Assembly: GCF_041415945.1 (NCBI RefSeq)
Contig: NZ_JBGCUS010000001.1
Span: forward strand, 4,494,480 to 4,558,479
From: Ancylobacter sp. IITR112
GTDB taxonomy: Bacteria; Pseudomonadota; Alphaproteobacteria; Rhizobiales; Xanthobacteraceae
Reading direction: 5' to 3'
Length of the DNA: 64,000 nt
The translations under genes were made by a program, and so were the position numbers. The notes below the pieces were generated by a model that saw only the letters and a program-made list of their open reading frames with translations, did not search any database and was not told the origin of the DNA. Below, piece by piece: positions 1-8,402 of this stretch; within the stretch, counting starts at the first letter, position 1, and every line of letters starts with the position of its first letter.

Positions 1-271
1 CCCGACGCAAAAAATCCCGTTCCACCACCAGTTGGCCGATCTTGGCATGGAGCTGGTCGATCTCGCTCTCGCGGGCGGCGTCGGCCGCTTCCGCCTTGCC
101 GGAGAACACTGCGGCCATCCCCTCGATGGCCTGCTTCTTCCAAGCGTTGATCATGGTCTGGTGGAGACCATGCTTCGCCGCCAACTGGGCCACCGTCTGT
201 TCCCCGCGCAGTGCCTCCAGGGCCACCTTCGCCTTGAAATCCGATGAATATCGCTTCCTCTTCCCGGTCAT
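1..271 (-). CDS. IS3-family transposase OrfA (partial, runs off the window)
   Basis: The N-terminal part of the small IS3 OrfA protein, a helix-turn-helix DNA-binding subunit of the transposase. The start is ATG at 269-271 on the minus strand, matching the ATG at 20659 in the complete copy. The protein begins MTGKRKRYSSDFKAKVALEA, the usual start of the IS3-family HTH domain, and is cut at the window edge a few codons before its stop. It is identical to the other copy over the visible part, so the two copies are recent or kept alike by recombination. Confidence 0.9.
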   Translation of the reverse strand, partial: MTGKRKRYSSDFKAKVALEALRGEQTVAQLAAKHGLHQTMINAWKKQAIEGMAAVFSGKAEAADAARESEIDQLHAKIGQLVVERDFLRR

Positions 272-337
272 CGGGCTCGTCCTTCCGTCAGGCCGAACCA
301 AGCTTAACTCCCTGTCCGGATTTCGGGGACCACCTCA
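1..337 (-). mobile_element. IS3-family insertion sequence, copy 1 (left-end part)
   Basis: This is the reverse complement of 20593-20929 of the complete copy further right, with no difference seen by eye. The element end is the terminal repeat TGAGGTGGTCCCC read on the minus strand and ending at 337. The remainder lies outside the window. It abuts the 3' portion of a TonB receptor gene directly at 338, where the first three bases (AGG) are one half of the target duplication. The other half of the duplication is at the other IS copy. Confidence 0.95.
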
Positions 338-2895
338 AGGATATCCTCGCGCCCGGCGACACTTACGGGGTGCGGGCGCGCCTGGGGCTGAATTCCAACG
401 GCGTCACCCCGGTGATCGGCCAGACAGGGCCGAGCACCGGGGGGGTGGAAACCGACAACTGGACCGGCAGCGTTGCCGCCGCGGTGACGACGCCCGGCGT
501 CGACCTCGTGGCCGCCTATGTGCGGCGCATGAGCGGCAACTATTTCGCCGGCACCGAGGGCGACCTCACCGTCGCGAACCAGGACGGCGAGCCGGAAAGA
601 CTGTCGAATTACGGCTATGGCCAGCAGGTCTACAACACCTCGGAAGATGTCACCTCCGCGCTGGTGAAGGCGACCTTGCGGCCCGCCGACGGGCACGAGC
701 TGCAGCTCAGCTATCTGCATTATGGCAATGAGTTCGGCGAGGTGTCGCCCTCCGCCATCGCCAACACCAGCAACGTGACCTGGCAATTGCCGCTCAGTTC
801 AGTGAATGTAGACCAGGCCTCCGCCCGTTATCATTACCAGCCTGACGACAATGATCTCGTCGACTTCCGCCTGAATACCTATGTCTCCAATGTCGACGAG
901 ACCAATATCTACGCCCTGTCCGGCACGACCGGCGAGATCAGGCAGCAGGCCCGCAGTTTCGGCGTCAATGCCGAGAATGTCTCGCGCGTCTCGGTGAGGG
1001 ACACGCCGCTGGCCCTGCGCTATGGCGGTTCCTACGTGACCCAGTCGGCCCAGCCGCTCGATTCCTACGACGCCTGGATGGCGGGCTGGGCGCTGCCCGC
1101 CAATGGCGACCAGGACATCGGCACGCTGTTCGGCAGGGCCAAATGGGAGCCGACGCCCTGGCTCGCCGTGGAAGCGGGCCTCGAATTCCTCACCTACAAC
1201 ACCGAGTTCAACGGCCAGCAGCCCTGGACCAATACAGGCGCGGATTTCACGGGCTATTCCGGCCAGGGGGTAAGCCCCAGCGCCAGCGTCACCGTCACCC
1301 CGCTGCCGGGCTGGCAGATCTACGCCCAGTACCAGAGCGGTATCCGCCCGCCCAGCGTGCGCGAGGTGAGCTTCACGCGCGGCGAGCAGATCTTCAATCC
1401 GGACCTCGATGCCGAAGAGGCCAGCAACTGGGAGTTCGGCACCAATTTCCTCAAGACCGACTGGCTCACCCCCGGTGACAAGGCCCGCTTCAAACTGGCC
1501 TATTTCGACAATACCACCGACAACTATATCGGCCGCGAATATGTCGGCAACTACATGTCGTTCTTCAATTATGACTATGTGCGCTTCCAGGGCATCGAAA
1601 TCTCCGGCGGGTACGACGCCGGGTCGGTCTTCCTCGATTTCGGATTCAACTACTATACCGGCTTCGAATCCTGCCTGAAGGACGGGCTCTGCACCGATTA
1701 CACGCAGCAGGCGGACTATCTCACCAATCAGATCCCACCGAAATTCACCGCCTCCATCACCGCCGGGGCGCGCTTCTGGGACGACCGGCTGACCTTGGGC
1801 GGGCGCGTGACCTATATGGGCGAGCGCCTCGCGCCGCTGGTGAAGGATCCGGACTATCTCTGGGTCACGACGCTCTGGGCCCCCTACACCACGGTCGACT
1901 TGTTCGGGCAGTGGAAGATCAACGATGCCATGACCCTCGATGTCAGCGTGCAGAACCTTCTGGACGCCTATTATGTCGACGCGCTCAACAATACCGACAT
2001 GCCCGCCCCCGGCCGGGTGATCCGCGGCACGCTGACGGCGAAGCTCGGCAGTTCCGAACCGGTGACCTGGCCGACTTTCGGCCTGCCCGCGCGCAACATG
2101 CCGTGGAGCGGCCTCTATGCCGGCGGCCATTTCGGCTATGGCTTCGGCAATATCCACGGCACGACCACGGCGGCCGACGGCACCGCCACGGCGGTGACGC
2201 TCTCGGAATCGGCGGACCAGGATCTGTCGAACATGCTGGGCGGCATCCAGGCGGGCTTCAACTACCAGTTCGCCAACGGCCTCGTGTTCGGCGTCGAAGG
2301 CGATGTCTCCTGGACCGGGATCGAGGGCGCGCAGGACGCGCTGGCGATCGAATCGGCCTATCTGACCCAGCGCCAGATGCTGCAGGCGCACACGGTGTAT
2401 GATGTCGACTGGCTCGCCACCATTCGCGGCCGGATCGGCTACGCCTGGGACCGGCTGATGGTCTATGGCACCGGCGGCGTCGCCTTCCTGCAGGAGACCG
2501 AGACCCGCACCCAGTACCGGTCCAACACGGCGAGCAGGGATTATCCAGGCGGAACCTATACGGAGCGGCTCTTCTCTGAAACGTCAGACAGGGTGCGCAC
2601 AGGTTACGCCCTGGGCGCCGGAGCGGAATATGCGATCTCCGATAAATGGTCGCTGAAACTCGAATATCTCTATGCCGGCTTCGGGACGGAGACGTTCGAC
2701 TTCAGTGATGCGCGGGCCGGCGTGACGCTCCCCTATACCGTGCGCTGCACCTCCTCCAACCGCACACCGCCCTGCCCGGGAGGCTGGAGAGGCAACATCA
2801 CCGTTCCCGGCTCGTCGGAAACCGTCAATGGCCGCGAGGCCTCCAACTCGGCCGAGCTGCAAATGCTGAAGATCGGCCTCAATTACCGCTTCTGA
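338..2895 (+). pseudogene. TonB-dependent receptor, 3' part (beta-barrel) fused to a porin-like barrel
   Basis: This is the C-terminal 851 codons of an outer-membrane TonB-dependent receptor, probably for a haem or siderophore ligand. The plug-to-barrel passage starts at DILAPGDTYGVRARL, and the barrel continues to about position 2050 (VSVQNLLDAYYVDALNNTDM). A second module follows directly. It starts PWSGLYAGGHFGYGFG and ends LKIGLNYRF, the pattern of the 8-stranded Omp25/Omp31-like porin family. The gene has no start of its own, because its 5' part lies at 21856-22684 on the other strand. Joining both at the AGG target duplication gives one uninterrupted frame of 1128 codons including stop. 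An open frame also runs in from the IS, but translation from there would lack a signal peptide and plug. A functional product is not expected. Confidence 0.9.
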
Positions 2896-3106
2896 CGGCG
2901 GGCGGCCGGTCGAGCGGGCAGGTGCCGCAATAGGCAAGTGCGGGCACGAGGTGGCGCAGGCAGCAGACGCGGCGCTGGCGGGTGCCGTCGGCGAGGTAGC
3001 GCACCGGCTCGGCGAGCGGGTTGGCCGCGCCGGAGGCGAGCCGCCGCCGCGCCAGCAGCTTGCGCCCGTGCCGCAGGCCGGGAACCGTGAAGATAACGAG
3101 CACCAT
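2879..3106 (-). CDS. Small FhuF-like 2Fe-2S protein (C-terminal ferric reductase domain)
   Basis: A 75-aa product with RRVCCLRHL followed by CGTCPL. This CC-x10-C-x2-C type arrangement is the 2Fe-2S ligand pattern at the C-terminus of siderophore-iron reductases of the FhuF family. Only this terminal domain is present, against about 250 residues in full FhuF. It may be a stand-alone domain or the remnant of a longer gene. It converges on and overlaps the end of the TonB receptor by 17 bases. Its place beside an iron-type receptor supports a role in releasing iron from an imported chelate. Start ATG at 3104-3106; no strong ribosome binding site is visible. Confidence 0.6.
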   Translation of the reverse strand: MVLVIFTVPGLRHGRKLLARRRLASGAANPLAEPVRYLADGTRQRRVCCLRHLVPALAYCGTCPLDRPPAVRSGN

Positions 3107-3127
3107 GCGGCTTTTGTGCCGTGTGCG

Positions 3128-3211
3128 TTAGATCAGCACCCGCTCGACCTCGTCCAGCGTCACCTCATCCGACCGCCGGTCATGCTGCGTGTGCGGGCTG
3201 GCTTCCAGCAT
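3128..3211 (-). CDS. Tiny ORF or C-terminal scrap upstream of the FhuF-like gene
   Basis: A 27-codon frame reading MLEASPHTQHDRR and ending TLDEVERVLI, 21 bases upstream of the FhuF-like start on the same strand. The acidic, amphipathic tail looks like the C-terminus of a normal protein rather than random translation, so it may be the last exon-like scrap of a lost gene co-transcribed with the FhuF-like gene. I do not recognise the family. Left of it the sequence changes character at about 3230. Confidence 0.25.
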   Translation of the reverse strand: MLEASPHTQHDRRSDEVTLDEVERVLI

Positions 3212-3475
3212 CGTATTTATGAAGATCGAAAGCGTTCGGTGCCGCCGACATACAGGGACTGTTCTCCCGCGGCCCCCTCGCCCCTCACGGGCGGGTAGAT
3301 GTGTGATTCGCAGGGTTGGATAGGCGCCGGGTCATATGTGCCCGATTCTGCAGCCTCGAATTGAAGCAAGCTGATCGTGTCGCGCGGTGCTCGCCCTTCG
3401 ATGCAGGCGCTACCAAGCGCTTGGGCGCCTGGCACCGAGCCGGTCAGGCCGTCGGATGGCACGAGACATCGTGGC
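3212..3475. other. Unassigned degraded stretch
   Basis: No convincing gene is visible. Open frames here are short, mutually overlapping on both strands and match no family I recognise. The stretch sits between iron-uptake genes and an IS630 scrap, and probably consists of fused remnants. Confidence 0.4.
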
Positions 3476-3573
3476 AACGATGCGAACTGAAACCCTTCAT
3501 CTGGCGCGCCGATCCCAACGCGATCATCGCCGCACGGAACCGAGGGTTCCAAGCGCTGGAGTCAATCCACTAG
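3476..3573 (+). pseudogene. IS630-family transposase, C-terminal remnant
   Basis: The last ~31 codons read ELKPFIWRADPNAIIAARNR and end FQALESIH then TAG at 3571-3573. This matches the characteristic IS630-type C-terminus (KPFVWTADPDxIIAAVxRGxQxLDSIH). Nothing of the catalytic DDE domain is left, and the upstream frame is unrelated. The remnant lies antisense to the last codons of the 115-aa gene on the minus strand, so the IS debris has replaced that gene's natural 3' end. Confidence 0.7.
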
Positions 3574-3871
3574 CTGCGGTAGCTGCGGCAATGCTGCCAG
3601 CTATGCCGCTGACTATATTCGCGACGCGACTCATATCCGCCGGGGTTGAACCCGATGCCACAGATATAAAGGCCGCCTCACCCTCGCGAGCGAACTGTAT
3701 AGTTCTTCCAGGAACCGTCTTTCCGAAACCAGTGCCGGCGACATCCATTGCTGTATTTGTATAAGTCGCATAAGCCGAATAAGACGCGCTTATTCCACCA
3801 GGTACAGTACTAAAATTACTGGCAAAATTTTGATTAATTCGATTGTAAAAATCTGAAGCGAAGGTTCCCAT
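3524..3871 (-). CDS. Unknown Gly/Ala/Ser-rich protein, probably 3'-truncated
   Basis: A 115-aa frame starting MGTFASDFYNRINQNF, 17 bases downstream of the 89-aa membrane protein gene and apparently co-transcribed. I do not recognise the family. The first ~98 residues are AT-rich in coding and end in an Ala/Gly-rich stretch (IVSGIAGSIAAATAASG). The last ~16 codons lie on the antisense strand of an IS630 remnant, so the true gene was longer and has lost its 3' end. The 3' scrap of a HlyD-type secretion adaptor just upstream makes a secreted type I substrate an attractive guess, but this is inference only. Confidence 0.55.
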   Translation of the reverse strand: MGTFASDFYNRINQNFASNFSTVPGGISASYSAYATYTNTAMDVAGTGFGKTVPGRTIQFAREGEAAFISVASGSTPADMSRVANIVSGIAGSIAAATAASGLTPALGTLGSVRR

Positions 3872-3888
3872 AGGTATTATGCCTTTTG

Positions 3889-4158
3889 CTAATTGCCGAG
3901 ATATCGTACCCAGAAGATCGAAAATCCTCCAATGACAAATATGATAAGATATAAAATAGTAGCTATCATCATTAATATGTATTTTAGCAAAGATTCTCTT
4001 ATGTTAAAAACGCCAAGCCTAGTCGTTATAACACCAGATATGATAGACAAAATTATATGTGGTATAAGAACAAAGAAAGACATGTATATAAATGCAAGAA
4101 ATAGAAGCTCCATAAAGGGGCCGCCACTTTGTAGATATTTAGTTATTAAATCAGCCAT
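3889..4158 (-). CDS. 89-aa integral membrane protein, AT-rich, copy A
   Basis: A small inner-membrane protein with two hydrophobic segments (about residues 14-38 and 60-84), starting MADLITKYLQSGGPFMELLF and ending FWVRYLGN. It is a clear paralogue of the 89-aa protein at 19085-19354. The two share length, the PHxxxSxISGV and GVFxIR motifs, KYILMMI and the WxRYLG tail. Base composition is far more AT-rich than the surrounding genome, which suggests transfer. It lies between a HlyD C-terminal scrap and the 115-aa gene on the same strand. No function is known to me; a role beside type I secretion or in immunity would be guesswork. Confidence 0.75.
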   Translation of the reverse strand: MADLITKYLQSGGPFMELLFLAFIYMSFFVLIPHIILSIISGVITTRLGVFNIRESLLKYILMMIATILYLIIFVIGGFSIFWVRYLGN

Positions 4159-4205
4159 ATCTATATGGGTCCTATTACATTACAACAGTCGAGTTTTGTT
4201 GGATT

Positions 4206-4317
4206 TTATTCTTCATTAAATGCAAATTTTATTGTATCTGTTATTGGTTTTACGAGAAATGATAGCGCAGTCCTATGACCTGTCTTGATAAAAACATCAG
4301 CTGGCATTCCTGAAATA
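4206..4317 (-). pseudogene. HlyD-type type I secretion adaptor, C-terminal remnant
   Basis: The final ~36 codons read ISGMPADVFIKTGHRTALSF and end KPITDTIKFAFNEE then stop. This is the signature C-terminus of HlyD/PrtE membrane fusion proteins (PGMPxEVFIxTGxRTxLxYLxKPLTD). The stretch is AT-rich like the 89-aa gene downstream. At about 4318 it is joined abruptly to GC-rich sequence of an unrelated HTH gene, so the rest of the adaptor, the ABC transporter and any promoter are gone. Confidence 0.75.
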
Positions 4318-4609
4318 AGCGTGGAGAGCGCTTGCCGCACTCGGCGAGAACCAGCAGCGATGACACCAGCCGCCCCTCGAGAATCAGCCGGTCCAGCTGA
4401 TCCCACAGCAAGGCAGGAGCCCGCTTGTAGGCATTCGCCGCCGCCAGAAACTGGTTGAAGGTCAGCTGCTCGTCGCCTGCTTCGCACGCCAGCAGCCTTT
4501 CTAAGGAGACCCCGACCGCCTTGGCAGCCGCCTCCGGCGTGAGGCGGGCTGTTTCGCGGGCCCACTGCAGGATTCGGGGATTGACGTTGGCGGGTATGCT
4601 TTTGGCCAT
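4318..4609 (-). pseudogene. ImmA/IrrE-type HTH N-terminal remnant
   Basis: Starts MAKSIPANVNPRILQWARET at 4609. Residues 10-62 are the N-terminal helix-turn-helix of the COG2856 (ImmA/IrrE) family, with LTPEAAAKAVGVSLERLLACE and the following FLAAANAYKRA. The zinc-peptidase domain (HExxH) is missing. Residues ~66-95 (LLWDQLDRLILEGRLVSSLL...ECGKRS) do not continue that family; they vaguely resemble the start of DUF4411/PIN-like toxins, which would mean a deletion fused antitoxin and toxin genes (tentative). The frame then runs into HlyD sequence out of phase. IS481 sits 11 bases upstream of the start and has removed the promoter. Confidence 0.55.
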
Positions 4610-4618
4610 GGCTACAGA

Positions 4619-5569
4619 CTAGGTGTTTAGTCCCAGCATGTCATGGCTTGGCTGACGGATGAAGAGCTCTGGCTTTTCGACGCTGATGGATTTGAGCGCT
4701 TCGAGCGGCGTCTTGAACCGAAGCGCCTTGAGCTGCTTGGCGTAGTTGTAGGCGAGCAGCCAGTCCCGAACATGGCGTCGCAGGTCGTCGATCGAGGCGT
4801 AGTGGAACGCGCGCACGGTCGCGTCCTTGATTGTGCGGACCATCCGTTCGGCCTGTCCGTTGGTCCAGGGGTGATACGGCTTGGTGAGCCTGTGCTCGAT
4901 ATCGTGTTCGGCGCAGACCCTTCCGAAGACGTGGGCGATGGAGCCGCCTTCAGCCCTCTTGTCGTGCTGGACAAACTGAACGCCGTTGTCAGTCAGCACC
5001 GTATGGATCTTGTAGGGAACGGCCATGAGCAGAGCCTTGAGGAAGCCGGCGGCGACCAGCTTCGTCGCCTTCCGGTAGATTCTGGCGAAGACCAGCTTGG
5101 AGGTGCGATCGACGGCCACGAACAGATAGGCCTTGCCGCCTTCATAGCGCAGCTCGGCGATGTCGAGGTGGAAGTAGCCGATCTCATAGGCCTTGAAGCG
5201 CTTGGGCTTCTCGCGGTCGGCCTTTGGCAGGCGCGAGATCCCGTGCCGTTGAAGGCAGCGATGCAGCGAGGAGCGCGTCAGATGCGGGATGACCTCCTTC
5301 AAGGCGACGAAGACATCGTCCAGCGGCAGGCAAGCCTGCACCCGCAGAGCGACGATCGCGGCCTCCTCAATGGCGGAGAGAGTGGAACTGCGCCGCTCCT
5401 TCGGACCCATCGCCTTGTCTTCGACCGTCCGGCGGGATCGCCACTTCCTCACCGTTTTCTCGTTGATCCCGAAGCGTCGCGCGAGCTCCGCGGCCGAAGC
5501 TTGCGATCGTTGTAGCTCCGCTCGAATAGCGTGCGTGGTCTTGGCGCTCCCGTGAAGAACCTGGCCCAT
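4619..5569 (-). CDS. IS481-family transposase
   Basis: A 316-aa DDE transposase of normal family length that looks intact. The N-terminal HTH holds SASAAELARRFGINEKTVRK at about residues 24-45. The rve-type integrase core has FHLDIAELR (first Asp), VLTDNGVQF (second Asp) and TNGQAERMVRTIKD (Glu). The last base of its TAG stop falls at the element boundary. It is independent of its neighbours and sits between the HTH scrap and the region upstream of cas3. Confidence 0.92.
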   Translation of the reverse strand: MGQVLHGSAKTTHAIRAELQRSQASAAELARRFGINEKTVRKWRSRRTVEDKAMGPKERRSSTLSAIEEAAIVALRVQACLPLDDVFVALKEVIPHLTRSSLHRCLQRHGISRLPKADREKPKRFKAYEIGYFHLDIAELRYEGGKAYLFVAVDRTSKLVFARIYRKATKLVAAGFLKALLMAVPYKIHTVLTDNGVQFVQHDKRAEGGSIAHVFGRVCAEHDIEHRLTKPYHPWTNGQAERMVRTIKDATVRAFHYASIDDLRRHVRDWLLAYNYAKQLKALRFKTPLEALKSISVEKPELFIRQPSHDMLGLNT

Positions 5570-5629
5570 AGCGTGTCCCTCTCCAACGGAGATAATGATA
5601 CGCCATCACACTGTGGGACTAAACACCTA
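4620..5629 (-). mobile_element. IS481-family insertion sequence
   Basis: A complete element of about 1.01 kb with one transposase gene. The ends are inverted repeats: TAGGTGTTTAGTCCCA at 4620 and its complement TGGGACTAAACACCTA ending at 5629, with the usual TGT...ACA core. The flanks (...GCTACAGAC and ATGCCCG...) show no direct target duplication, so one flank has probably been deleted or rearranged since insertion. Confidence 0.85.
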
Positions 5630-6071
5630 ATGCCCGTAAAGCGCGTCGGAACAGGTGCGCAGCTAGGATCGCCAGTTTTGCCGTAGACGTCGCAAATGTC
5701 ATAATAGACTCCGACCTGTCGAGGCCTATCAATATCCGAGGGAGCCCGAAGACGACTTTCCGACGATGCGCCCCTTTCCCGGGAAAATGACGAACTGATC
5801 CTGGTTCTGGGCCGGAGTCGCGGTTGGCCGAAGGCAGCGTATTGCTATGAGCATGGCACTTCTACGACATTGGCAAATCGTAGATGACTCGCGCTCGCAA
5901 AGCGGCACAGCCTCCGGTAGCATTCGGCCACGACCCTTCGGAATTACAATCAGCGGATGGCTTGCCGGGCAAGACCGTCGGTCAGCACGCCCATGCGGGC
6001 TGGCTTAGCTAGCTATCGGTGCTCCCATTCTGATGGTGACGCTGCTTCCGTTTCCTAGAGTTGGTTGTGCC
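5630..6071. other. Region upstream of cas3, no gene recognised
   Basis: 442 bases without a supported gene; the only frames are short and have no family resemblance. The cas operon promoter should be here, but I cannot place -35/-10 boxes with confidence. From 5981 to about 6012 there is a stretch resembling a decayed CRISPR repeat, entered separately. Confidence 0.5.
5981..6012 (+). repeat. Possible degenerate CRISPR-repeat-like hairpin upstream of cas3
   Basis: The stretch begins GTC and contains CCCATGCGGG, the exact centre of the array repeat (six C, ATGC, five G). It can fold into a bulged stem around the same ATGC. Outside the 10-base core the similarity is weak. It lies about 60 bases before the cas3 start, where CreR/CreA-type regulatory repeats are found in other type I loci. 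It could equally be chance. Confidence 0.25.
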
Positions 6072-8402
6072 ATGCCTGCTACTTACGCCCATTCTCTGCC
6101 TGGCCAAACGTTAGCGACCTGGGAGACACTCGCCAAGCACAGCACGGCGGTCGGCGCGATGGCCGCCGATTTCGGTGAGCCTCTGGGATGGACAGAGGCG
6201 CTGCGCCTCGCCGGCAACCTTCACGACATCGGCAAGGCGTCGCCGGAGTTTCAGGCCTATATCGCCGGACAGCGCCCCTCCGGCGGCGACCATTCCTCAG
6301 CCGGCGCGCGCATCGCGCTCGACCATTACGGCAACGGGCCGGGCCGGGCGCTTGGCACGATCCTCGCCGCGATCATCGCCGCCCATCACGCGGGCCTTGC
6401 CGATGGTCAGGAGCTGAACCGACGCATGGCAGCGGCGCAGCGTCTGGTGCCGGCCGACTGGCAACGCCATGCGGCCCCTCTGCCGGAGCCGATCGCTCTG
6501 CGGCCCTCGACGCGCCCTCCGGGCGGAGGCCCCAGAGGCTTCGCCCAGAGCTTCCTGATGCGGATGCTGTTCTCCTGCCTCGTCGATGCCGATTTCATCG
6601 CCACCGAGAGCTTTTACGCGCAGGCGACGGGTGAGACGGTCGAGCGGGGCGGCCACACCGATCTCGCCGCCCTGCGCGACAGGCTCGCCGCCTTCATGGC
6701 AACCAAGCGCGCCACGGCCGACACAACCCCGCTCAACACGCTGCGCGCCGAGATCCTCGATCACGCCCTGGCAAAAGCCGCGCTGAAACCGGGCCTGTTC
6801 AGCCTCACCGTGCCGACCGGCGGCGGCAAGACGCTCGCCTCGCTCTCCTTCGCGCTGGAACATGCGATGCGCCACGGGCTGCGCCGCGTCATTTATGTCA
6901 TTCCCTATACCTCGATCATCGAGCAGACGGCCGAGGTTTTCCGGCAGGCGCTGGGCGGTAGCGCCGACATTCTCGAACACCATGCCAGCTTCGACTGGGA
7001 AAAGGCCCGCAAGGAAAAGCCGGCGGACGACGAGGCCCCCAGTGCGCTGGCTAAGCTGCAGCGGGCGGCAGAAAACTGGGATGTGCCGATCGTCGTCACA
7101 ACGGCGGTGCAGTTCTTCGAGAGCCTGTTCGCCAACCGCACCTCGCGCTGCCGCAAGCTGCACAACATTGCCGACAGCGTTGTCGTTCTCGACGAGGTGC
7201 AGACCCTGCCCCTGCCCCTGCTGCTGCCGAGCCTCGCCGCGATCGAGCAACTGGCGCTGAACTACCGCACCAGCGTCGTCCTCTGCACCGCCACCCAGCC
7301 CGCCCTGCGGAAAGTCGATGGCGCGCTGATCGACAAGGAGAGGCGGCCCATCGGCCTCGACCTGCCGCAGGAACGGGAACTGGCACCCGACCCGACGGCG
7401 CTCTATACGAGGCTGAGGCGCGTGGCCGTCGACAGGCTCACAGATCCCGTCACCGATGAGGCCATCGCCGCGCGCTTTGCCGAGCAGCCGCAAATGCTGT
7501 GCATCGTCAACACCCGCCAGCACGCACGGGCCCTGTTCGACGCCATCCGCCCACTGTCGGGCGCTGTGCATCTATCGACGCTCATGTGCGCCCGCCACCG
7601 CCGGCTGGTATTGGCCGATCTGCGGGCCAAGCTGGAGGCGGGCGAGCCGGTGCGGCTGGTGGCAACCTCCCTGATCGAGGCCGGCGTCGACATCAGCTTC
7701 CCCGAAGTGTGGCGCGCCGCGACGGGCATCGATGCCATCGCCCAGGCTGCCGGACGCTGCAACCGCGAAGGCAAGCTGAAGGACGCGACCGGGGCACCCC
7801 GCCTCGGCCGCGTGGTGGTTTTCGAGCCGGCCAAGTGCGGGCTTCAGCAGGAGGTCAAGACACGCTGGCAGGCGGCGCAGCCAGCCTTCGACGCGCATCC
7901 CGATCCGCTCGGCCTCGACGCGGTGAAGGACTATTTCGCCGAGCTTTACTGGCGCAAGGGCGACGCCACTGTGGCGTTCGATACCGCCAGGGTCGGCGCC
8001 TATCCCGGGATTCTGCGCGCCATTGGAGAAACAGCGGCCGACCTTGAGTTTCCTTTCAGCTCCATCGCCGCGGCTTTCCGCATGATCGACGATGTGATGG
8101 AGCCGGTGGTCGTGCCATGGCGAGCCGACACGTCCGACCGCGATGCCGAGGACGTGCTCGCCCGCATTTCCGGCATGGAGCGTCCGCGTACGGCCGACCT
8201 GCGGCGGCTCCAGCACTATGTGGTCTCCATCCCGCAGAAGGCGCGCGACGAGTGGGTGGCGCGGGGCGTCCTGCGCCCGGTTCATCCACAGCTCGGCGAC
8301 GCGATGCTGCGTTTTGCAGACGACGCGCATTACCGCCCCGAGACGGGTTTGGACCTTGACGACACGACCTATCGCGAACCGGCGCTCAACATCATCTCCT
8401 GA
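6072..8402 (+). CDS. cas3: Cas3 helicase-nuclease, type I-C
   Basis: The effector nuclease recruited by Cascade to unwind and degrade invading DNA. The HD nuclease is at the N-terminus (residues ~5-230), with LHDIGKASPEFQ and GGDHSSAGA. The superfamily-2 helicase follows, with Walker A VPTGGGKT, motif II VLDEVQTLP (a DEVQ variant of DExH), LCTATQP and motif VI QAAGRCNREG. The start chosen is MPATYAHSL at 6072, where homology to the HD domain begins; an in-frame ATG at 6033 would add 13 residues. Neither start has a clear Shine-Dalgarno. 776 aa is normal. First gene of the cas operon, followed by an unusually wide 185-base gap. Confidence 0.95.
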   Translation: MPATYAHSLPGQTLATWETLAKHSTAVGAMAADFGEPLGWTEALRLAGNLHDIGKASPEFQAYIAGQRPSGGDHSSAGARIALDHYGNGPGRALGTILAAIIAAHHAGLADGQELNRRMAAAQRLVPADWQRHAAPLPEPIALRPSTRPPGGGPRGFAQSFLMRMLFSCLVDADFIATESFYAQATGETVERGGHTDLAALRDRLAAFMATKRATADTTPLNTLRAEILDHALAKAALKPGLFSLTVPTGGGKTLASLSFALEHAMRHGLRRVIYVIPYTSIIEQTAEVFRQALGGSADILEHHASFDWEKARKEKPADDEAPSALAKLQRAAENWDVPIVVTTAVQFFESLFANRTSRCRKLHNIADSVVVLDEVQTLPLPLLLPSLAAIEQLALNYRTSVVLCTATQPALRKVDGALIDKERRPIGLDLPQERELAPDPTALYTRLRRVAVDRLTDPVTDEAIAARFAEQPQMLCIVNTRQHARALFDAIRPLSGAVHLSTLMCARHRRLVLADLRAKLEAGEPVRLVATSLIEAGVDISFPEVWRAATGIDAIAQAAGRCNREGKLKDATGAPRLGRVVVFEPAKCGLQQEVKTRWQAAQPAFDAHPDPLGLDAVKDYFAELYWRKGDATVAFDTARVGAYPGILRAIGETAADLEFPFSSIAAAFRMIDDVMEPVVVPWRADTSDRDAEDVLARISGMERPRTADLRRLQHYVVSIPQKARDEWVARGVLRPVHPQLGDAMLRFADDAHYRPETGLDLDDTTYREPALNIIS

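Noticed and set aside
244..337. Start of the TonB receptor 3' frame at 244, inside the IS
   Set aside because: The frame merely runs open through the IS end; the protein would begin with IS-derived residues and lack signal peptide and plug. The true 5' end is at 22684.
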